Below, piece by piece: positions 56,801-64,000 of a DNA stretch of 64,000 bases. The DNA is taken from positions 9,497,450 through 9,561,449 of the forward strand of contig NC_134026.1 in the NCBI RefSeq assembly GCF_964204645.1, written 5' to 3'. This DNA is from Tubulanus polymorphus (Eukaryota > Nemertea > Palaeonemertea > Tubulaniformes > Tubulanidae). Position numbers and translations under genes: made by a program. The first letter of the stretch is position 1. Each line of letters begins with the position of its first letter. The notes beneath the pieces were generated by a model. That model was not told the DNA's origin. It searched no databases and was given only the letters and a program-made list of their open reading frames with translations.

Positions 56801-57339
56801 TTCCCATATTCAATAAATACAAATTTTAAAATAAATTAACACAACATACATGACACACGGGTAATTCATACAGAACAACATAAGCATGTTATTTTAAATG
56901 ACAATGTCTACTTCAACCCACCCAGACTCAAGACTAGGATATCGAGTGACAGCCAAACCCGTGGCCCGGGGACCGGGCCGGCTGGCTAGGCCACACGATA
57001 TACTCGAAGTCATGATGAAGCAGACATCAGAAGAGCTCTTTCTTCATCCATGGAGGCAATGAAGTTGCAGACCAGCTTAGAGGCATAAGTAAATGAAGTC
57101 GGTCGCAAGTTCGCGATCAATTATTGAGAATTTTCAATAAAAAAATTTAAACCACTACTAGAGTCGAAGACCTGTATCATCTACCCAATCGCCAAATCTC
57201 ATCATTCCCCAAATTTCTTAAAACTTAAACGATTTCAAATTTGCAATTCCACATTAGCTTAGCTCAGAAATTCTACATTTTTTTCCCAGGCGTCAAATAA
57301 TTTTCAAAAATTAATTTTCTTGTTTTTATTACTGTATGA

Positions 57340-57405
57340 ACCAATGATAAGCTTTGTAAATATGATGTAATAAAATAAATTTGAATTTGAATTAAATTTG
57401 AACAT
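57340..57405 (+). repeat. Possible retroelement 3' tail (plus strand)
   Basis: TTTGTAAATATGATGTAATAAAATAAATTTGAATTTGAATT resembles the polyadenylation signal plus short tandem tail of a non-LTR retroelement. No reverse transcriptase ORF is present upstream. Confidence 0.35.
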
Positions 57406-58329
57406 GAGAATCAAGCATAACTTCTGTTTTTTCACCTTGTCTTTTGTTAACAGTTCCAGAGTTTCAATTACAATCAAATCCAAATTGGCTAAAAAGTACA
57501 TAGGACTAAATGAAATGAACCGTTAGTTACTGCAAACCTAATCCAGTGTTATGTCGATCGTGTTGAATCACTTTCCTTGAGTTGAAAGAATCAGATCTTC
57601 TATGGTGCAACATCGGTCGAAGAGAGATATCTTGGTGTTGACTGTCCTTGACCATCTAACTTCATGCGTTTGACATGGAATCAGCATCATACCCATTTGA
57701 ACTGCAAAATATTCATACAACATGAAAACCTACAGTACATGTATACAGTAATCAAACAATCACCGATGTTGGATATTTGAATGAACGTTGGGCTTCTTTC
57801 AGTATTCTAAAGCAGGAAATAATAAGCCCAATAAATAGGCCCTATTCCCATTTGAACAATTGTATAATGCGTACAGCAGCACTTATCAGTCAAGTATGGA
57901 GAAATCGGTATACCAAACCTACGAACAGCAAAATGTACAGGCCTACAATGATTTCTGGTATACAAGCCGTGACCACATGAACGTTTTGGTTTGACTATTA
58001 ATGTCAGTAGGTCAGAGAAGGCCTGGCCAAATTTAATCACATGGCTCAAATCAATTAGCCTTTCTGCGTGTGAATACTTCACTGTATTGTTTTAAAAATA
58101 GGCCTATCGAGTGAATTAGTACAAAGACTGAATTAGACTTTAGGCTAGTCCTGACCAAATCCTATCCATGTTATAATTGCACCAGTTATAGTAACATCAC
58201 TAGGGCCGACGAGAGGGAAAAAGTTGTGTTTGTAGTACATAGGCATGGTAGGCTTGTCGTACTCACTTAATACTTAAAACGCTGTTGTTACCTGTACGTG
58301 ACTGGTCGGTGATTTCTACGTTGACGCTC
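57406..58329. other. No recognisable feature
   Basis: Nothing supported on either strand. Confidence 0.5.
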
Positions 58330-58334
58330 AGACT

Positions 58335-58412
58335 TGCAATATTGGGATTCGAAACCAAACGAAAAAAAATCCAGTTGTAGTCCAGTGATTTACCCGCCAC
58401 GGTGCCACAGAA
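58335..58412 (-). repeat. tRNA-like segment (SINE head?)
   Basis: On the minus strand GTGGCACCGTGGCGGGTAAATCACTGGACTAC is followed by GGTTTCGAATCCC. Boxes A and B are recognisable, but a T-run interrupts the anticodon region, so no tRNA can fold. Confidence 0.4.
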
Positions 58413-58507
58413 CGTAACTGCAGGGTGGATGAAATTTGATTTACAAATAGCCTAGCCTCACCTAACCCAAACTCTATTCTTTCACGCATGCGCGTTTGCA
58501 GATTATA

Positions 58508-58576
58508 GGAACTCACGTACAGCGTTTTTAGGGAACTCACGTACCGGTACGGCGTTTTTAGGGAACTCACGTACGG
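58508..58576. repeat. Tandem repeat of about 30 bp, 2.3 units
   Basis: GGAACTCACGTACAGCGTTTTTAGGGAACTCACGTACCGG and a further copy. Simple local duplication. Confidence 0.85.
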
Positions 58577-59408
58577 TTAACTGTGGATATCACCGTACAG
58601 TCACCTACGCGTAACAACTTCGTACTTAAAAAATGGTATTGGCTACTATATAATAGGCCTATAGACAAATAAATACCGGTAGGCTTTCTTAGCTTTCACA
58701 CTTCACAACCGAACCAACTGACCAACCAGTATATTTATTCCCAGTACGCACCAACCGGCACAGGCCTAACACTGTTTGTCAACTGTGTGTACCGTAGTAG
58801 GCTATCGATAATCACCTGATACTTTTCTGTCGTTTGTTTTCTCTCTGAGATTAACGTAATTCTGCACCGTAATTCTAGTAGCCCTCCGCGACTCAACGAC
58901 CTAGATTTAAACTTGATCAATTCAAAATTTGTTTATTGACGCTTTTGGTTACATGAACTGATCAACAATATACTTAAATGAAATAACCGGAATAACAAGA
59001 AATCAAAAAAATTAAAGAGGTAACAAACAAATGCCCGTAAACCTGTCAGACACGCGAACGCCGGACTCGTAAACTCTTGGACTCGGACCCGCTGAGCAAT
59101 AAATTCATAAAATTGACTTTGAAATTGATTGTGGAGAAGAGAGGGAATAATTCGATAGCTCTTCCTCATGAAGAAGAGAGAAATTTGGGAAAGAAAACAC
59201 AACATGGCTACTAATTGAACGGAGCCAAATTTCCGATGTTTACGGCTCGACAGAGCCTTTATAACGTGGATTTATCAAAATTCCCATGCAGTATCTGGAG
59301 ATTGAAGTGAGCTGAAGGATATGATACGGATTGTATCGGCGACAGCGGTAAGGTAAGGAAGCCTTTACACTTTTAACACAAACTATGTGGAAAAGGGAAA
59401 AAAAAAAT
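58577..59408. other. No recognisable feature
   Basis: No supported gene or repeat. Confidence 0.5.
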
Positions 59409-59509
59409 AATCACGCGAATTTCAATAGGGTTTTCTGTGAAGCAACAGAAAACCCTAATAATCACGCGAATTTCAATAGGGTTTTCTGTGAAGAAACAGA
59501 AAACCCTAA
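59409..59509. repeat. Two tandem 51-bp units each containing a perfect hairpin
   Basis: Each unit reads AATCACGCGAATTTCAATAGGG then TTTTCTGTGAAGCAACAGAAAACCCTAAT. AGGGTTTTCTGT pairs exactly with ACAGAAAACCCT across a 6-nt loop. The two units differ by one base in the loop, so the stem is conserved or the duplication is young. Confidence 0.9.
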
Positions 59510-60354
59510 TGACTCCACATTCACCTAAGAATGACTCCACGATAGACCAATTTTTTGACCCAAACCGCTTGTCATTGTTTAACCGAATGTAAATGGGTCA
59601 ACGTGTGCTGGAGCTAGCTTTCAATAATCAATTAACTTCATGACCTCATGTGTGAGAACTACATGTCTGTATGTCTACAGCGATTGTTTAGACAATTTTT
59701 TGTTAAATGTTTACATGTTTGGCAGCTGATAGATGACTTTTGTGTGTATAAAATGTTGTAACTGGGATTTGTTATCCGAGGCGGTAGTTTTATATTTTAT
59801 AAGATATCAAAAAAACTCCAGGGGGCCGCTAATCTCAGGGGCGGGCACTGATGAAAAACAAGTAATTTATTTTATATGACCTAATGCTACTTTTTATTTA
59901 CGATGATGCTATCAGGGATCACATATTTGTTGAATCCAAAGGCATATTTCCTCGATGGAAGCCGATAGTCCTCAGTGTGTGCGAAAAGGTAGCAAACACG
60001 TCTTTTCAGTGTGATAATTCAACTGGAAGAGAGAGCAATCCTTTATTGTGAAATAATAGAGTACAGGGTTGTCATTTAGTTTTTGAATAGGTGGGTAATT
60101 CACCAAAGTAGATGGTTCATAACACCAGTATCTTCGGTTATAAGGGGGGGGTCGGGGCCCTCCCCCAAATTTTTTTAAAATATTTGAGGCCCGAGAAGCA
60201 TTTTCCAAGCATTTGAAGTTTTCACAAAGGAAAATGTACTCCTTTGAAAATGGTGATAACTGAGTTGTGGATTTCAAGAAACTAGTATCCTCTGCAGTAA
60301 ACAGGAAATGGAAGAGGATGAAAGAACAGGAAGGAAATTGGTTTACAGTTTTAA
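59510..60354. other. No gene recognised
   Basis: A minus-strand ORF at 60277-59972 has proline/tyrosine-rich text without a recognisable domain. It probably is part of the 3' flank of the hAT gene. Confidence 0.4.
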
Positions 60355-60357
60355 ACT

Positions 60358-60363
60358 TTTATT
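60358..60363 (-). terminator. Candidate polyadenylation signal of the hAT gene
   Basis: AATAAA on the minus strand, about 300 bp after the stop codon of the hAT gene. It is the first good match I see in that direction. Confidence 0.4.
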
Positions 60364-60666
60364 ATTGTAATGCATCAATATTCAAGTAACATTTTGATTT
60401 TCTAAGAAACAGAAAAAAATATATGAAAGAAACAGCTTTTGGAACCAAGTAGCAGACACCAACTTTAAGTTATATATTGCATGATGTATCATACTGTATG
60501 ATATATTGTCATTTTGATTGTCAAATAAAAATATAAACAAACTATATAAACATTATTCCACAAAATGTTTTGATTGTCAAATAAAAATAAATGTATTTTG
60601 ATCAAATAATGATTTATCTATCTAAGGTCAATCTGGGCACAGAGGAAAATATATTTCTTCATATTA

Positions 60667-63045
60667 CTACTCATCACCCAGTTCTGATTCCCATTCACTC
60701 TCAGTTTCACTGTCTAAATCACCAGCAAAGTCCTCTGGTTCAAAGAAAGCAGCAGCCTCTTCCATCGAACCTAGTTGAGAGACCGTTTGTTCAAGTTGAG
60801 TCACACTTTGGTTAGTTGCTTTCAAACTGAATTTACTTTTAACTCTCCTTTTCTGACAAAGCCATTTTTCTGCTGCAGCAGATATTATTTTATCTGCCCC
60901 TGGGCTAAGGACTGCTGGGCCATTAATGGAGATAGTGAGCAGGCACTGCAACATGTCATTTTTAAGTCTAGATCTCAATTGGTTTTTGATCCTCTTCATT
61001 GCACTGAACCCTCTTTCAGGCCATACAGAAGCAACAGGAATGGAAAGACATATTTCACAGATTCCAGCTAAATTTGGAAAAAAGTATGATGACTGAATGA
61101 CCTTTCTCATGCAGAATTCTGTTGGTGTGACTTTGAAATCCTTGAGTTTTTTCCCAACAGACGAGATTGATTCTGGCACCTCGGGTTTCCAAATTTCGAA
61201 AATAGTATATTTCATTTTGCGCCACTCAGCCAAAATTTCTGCTTTTTTCCCCAGCTTTTCACTTTCATCATCAATGTGCACTGTAAAGTGCTCTGAAAGG
61301 GAACCAATTTTTTCTTCACCATAGATTTTGAATTCATCACTATCCTTAGCAGGGCAATGAAGAGGATTAAACACCGAAAATGCAGAAAGAACCGGTAATG
61401 ACTCAGCAAATCTTTTCCCAATGTTAACACATAAAGAATTGCTGTAGCTTTTCAGAATTGACCTCAATTGTTTAACTTGGGAATCATTTAGTAAAAGCTC
61501 CATGTCTCTGAATTTTGTTGATAAATCATTTCTGAGTTTTGAAATGGCAGTCTCTTCCAGACGAATCTGGTTAATCTTTTCCTTTGTGTATTCAATCGCT
61601 GGGCCTATCATTGAGAAATCAACTACTCCCCTTAGAAATACAGTAGACAGTTCAGTTAACACAGGAAGTATCTCATTCAAAATGTACAGAACACCTAATA
61701 ATGTTGTACATTTTACATAGTAGGCCATGGGATGTTGCATCAGACTCTTTCAGCTGTCTCAGTGTTTGAATGACAACATCGTATTGTTTCAATAGTGAGC
61801 TCACAGACTTATCAAATGACAACCAGTGGGTCTGGCGGGCCTTTTTCAATTTTTTTGTGATGACTTCCTCAGTCTTGTCACTAGACACCCTTAGAGACTG
61901 CAACTGTGCTTGAACTTTGATAAAGACTGCAGTTTTCTTAGGAGAATTTTCAAACATCTGCCATAACTGCCTTAGCCAGGTTTGTACATTTTCTATGTAA
62001 TTTACTTCATTTAAAGTATCAAGGGCACTAAAGGCAATTCTGTGACAGACACAATGAACATGTATCATCTCTGGATTGGCGGCAGATTTCAGTCTTTGCC
62101 CTAAGCCAGATCGAACCCCAAGCATTGTATTGGTACCATCTGTGGCTAGTGAAGATAACTTTTGCCTTGAAAAATTACAATTTTCAAGCACATCCAAAAC
62201 TGCACTACAAAGAGTTTCTGCACCTGCACTTTCGGCAGTTTCAAGGATATCTTTAATACACAGAAAATAAGTGTTGACAACCTCACCTGTTCCGCCAGGG
62301 AGTATACTATCTTTTTCATGGCTATAGACCTGGACAAATATTATCATCTGTTCTTTGACAGATATGTCTGTACATTCATCTAGCATGAGACCATAGCAGT
62401 TTGATTTCTGTTCTCTGTTTCTCACCATTTCATCTATAATCTGACCAAGGACTAAAAACATTTCTCTAATGACACCTCTAGATCTGTACTGAAAATATCT
62501 TAAATCACCAGCATGTATGTATTTCAGAAAATTCAATAATGGCCAAATTTTTTTATTAGAAATTTCTTGTTGCATAATCCAATACATAGCTCTGAAAGCA
62601 TTTATAAGCGTTGATTGTGATACTGAATTTTTGTTGTCAACTTCTGCCTGGAAGCAAGAAATACGCTGCATCATCTCTCGCTGGACTGCATTTTTGTGTT
62701 GTTGTGAGGACTGGTGATCATCTAAAGCAACTAGTCTAAATCTAGTGCTCGGTTCAGTGTTAAACTTGGAACTTTTATTCTGTGCATTTGATTCATTATG
62801 TTTTTTACATAACAGACAATAAAATCCTTCGTTTTCAATATATACAGGCCACCACAATGATGATTCTTCACAGTAACATGTATGTTCAAGTTCGATGTGT
62901 GTCCATGATGTACAGTTTGTTTGCGAGCATATCACATGATGATGGACGGCTTTACTGTCTACATAACACTTTCCATTTCTGTAAACAGGTTCATCAGCAA
63001 AAATTTCACTGAGGAGTTTTTCAACTGCCTGGACACATGGTTTCT
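60667..63045 (-). CDS. hAT transposase-type gene, main exon (one frameshift)
   Basis: Follows ATTTTAG in phase 1 (first full codon 63043) and runs to the stop at 60667. A C/H-rich zinc-finger segment (HHHVICSQTNC, FYCLLCKKHN) precedes the RNase-H core: GLMLDECTDISVKEQ (first Asp), SSLATDGTNTMLGVRSGL (second Asp) and HCVCHRIAFSA. KARQTHWLSF follows, and the C-terminal hAT dimerisation motif VASVWPERGFSAMKRIKN. An acidic tail ends the protein. This set is typical of the ZNF862/KIAA1586-like hAT class. The frame changes once between about 61673 and 61740, inside otherwise continuous homology, so this is either a young pseudogene or a sequence error. Confidence 0.8.
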
Positions 63046-63139
63046 CTAAAATACATAAGCATTTCTTTTATTAGTAATAACCTGTTTCATAATCCAAGTG
63101 TTATCATAGTAATTTAAGAAATGTTTTATAAGTTCTTAC

Positions 63140-63208
63140 CATCTGATCGATAATTACCAACGGCATCAACTTGTTCCTTACTACATGTACTGATAGTACC
63201 AGTATCTA
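63140..63208 (-). CDS. hAT gene, small 69-nt exon
   Basis: Bounded by TTTTTATAG and GATG|GTAAGA on the minus strand, phase 1 at both ends, encoding DTGTISTCSKEQVDAVGNYR and SD. It joins the main exon exactly (G|AG gives Glu). A 69-nt phase-symmetric exon can be skipped without changing the frame. Confidence 0.65.
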
Positions 63209-63349
63209 CTATAAAAATGGACAAAAATATATCTTTTAAAATCAGTTTGTTTTGAATACATATTGTATCCTGATGAATATTTGTATAAATTTCTTGAAAT
63301 GGCCGAGGGCCTAATGAAAAGAATCACAAAAAAATTAATCAGAATATAC

Positions 63350-63460
63350 CATCATCTGCGGGGATACTTTTGCGATCATCGAGCTGATTGTTGTTGTCGT
63401 CATTTGGTGGCAATTGTGTAGAATCTACGCTTACTGCTGATTCTGACTCGTTATCAGTAA
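63350..63460 (-). CDS. hAT gene, 111-nt acidic exon
   Basis: Bounded by TATTTTTAG and GATG|GTATAT on the minus strand, phase 1 at both ends. It encodes TDNESESAVSVDSTQLPPND then DNNNQLDDRKSIPADDG, a disordered acidic segment. The upstream exon with the start codon was not found in the remaining sequence. It may lie in 63461-64000 without clear signals or beyond the window. Confidence 0.55.
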
Positions 63461-64000
63461 CTAAAAATATTAAGTGAATTTTTTTGTAAGAATCATTATT
63501 TAAATTATTATAGGTAGGACACATCTCAGGCCTTTCGTTTTAATGAATTTATAAATGGCACGGGTGGGTGGTTCAAATAAACAAGTAATTTCTATTAAAC
63601 TTAGCTGACTAGAACGCCTAAATCAAATTACCATCCCTATTTTTGAAAACGAAAGTAGGATTGGAATGAAGAAAGAAATGTCAAATTACTTCCGGGTTTA
63701 TAGCTGGAAAATGCGCGATAATTAAGTGCTAGTTTAAGGAAGCTTTGTTGTTGAACGCGATTCGTAATGGCTTACGATCATATTTTAACAATATTTTAGC
63801 TGTATTTACCTTTCTGGCGTTTACAGAACCCAAAAAATCCTAGCGTCTGTTGCCCAGACATTTTCTGACATTTCATTCAGTGTAGCGATCGTCTGACCTT
63901 GAGCGCGATTTTGGCTGTGGAGTCGATTGCCACAGTTAGCTCGCGGAACCGGCTCGCGGAACCGGCCCGCGTGTCTACCGGGTGGCGCGGACAACAGCTG
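63461..64000 (-). promoter_or_regulatory. Upstream region of the hAT gene, CpG-rich at the far end
   Basis: On the minus strand CCGGAAGTAATTTGAC near 63685 is an ETS-like site. The stretch 63930-64000 is GC- and CpG-rich and holds a 15-bp tandem duplication (GCTCGCGGAACCG). It could be a promoter for the hAT gene or for a gene beyond the window. No start codon exon with a matching phase was identified. Confidence 0.3.

Noticed and set aside
59972-60277. Minus-strand 101-codon ORF
   Set aside because: No domain; composition and position fit the 3' flank of the hAT gene.

Overview
This is animal nuclear DNA: spliced genes with GT/AG introns, a tandem U4 snRNA array, THAP and C2H2 zinc-finger coding sequence, and many small eukaryotic transposons. 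Gene density is low, the DNA is AT-rich, and piggyBac-, Harbinger- and hAT-type elements sit beside tRNA-like SINEs. That fits a repeat-rich invertebrate, probably marine. The phylum cannot be fixed by eye.

Layout. 1-3968: tandem units of about 1.85 and 1.55 kb, each carrying one U4 snRNA gene (two complete copies plus the 3' end of another). The array stops at a 147-bp perfect-type hairpin. 4.4-14.8 kb: interspersed repeats, including a 642-bp inverted-repeat element, a 1.27-kb repeat family with 154-bp subrepeats, a Harbinger-like MITE with TAA target duplication, and two minus-strand relics of a superfamily-3 helicase-like protein. One of those relics is split by a piggyBac-like MITE. 15.5-25.1 kb: the best intact gene, three exons on the plus strand with matching phases, encoding a 1402-residue THAP plus multi-C2H2 zinc-finger protein. 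25.1-33.4 kb: repeats, including a second Harbinger-like element with a SINE nested in it (10-bp target duplication) and a region rich in TTTGAC/GTCAAA motifs in inverted arrangement.

33.4-48 kb: a promoter with CRE, E-box and YY1-like motifs and a non-coding first exon, followed by a 299-codon coiled-coil ORF at 34180. Further on are a hAT N-terminal fragment, another copy of the 1.27-kb repeat, and a long inverted repeat with arms of about 1 kb around a small zinc-binding coding segment. A decayed transposase-like gene ends at 47984; its first exon is phase-compatible with the ORF at 34180. 48.6-60.3 kb: a 52-56-bp tandem repeat, a second SINE copy, a recent 203-bp tandem duplication and largely featureless DNA. 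60.3-63.5 kb, minus strand: a nearly intact hAT transposase-type gene (ZNF862/KIAA1586-like class) with two small phase-1 symmetric 5' exons and one frameshift.

The probable host genes are the U4 cluster and the THAP-zinc-finger gene, with the 34180 ORF uncertain. Most of the rest is transposon-derived. The THAP protein, the hAT protein and the transposase relic are all DNA-binding or transposon-related, but I see no evidence that they act together.
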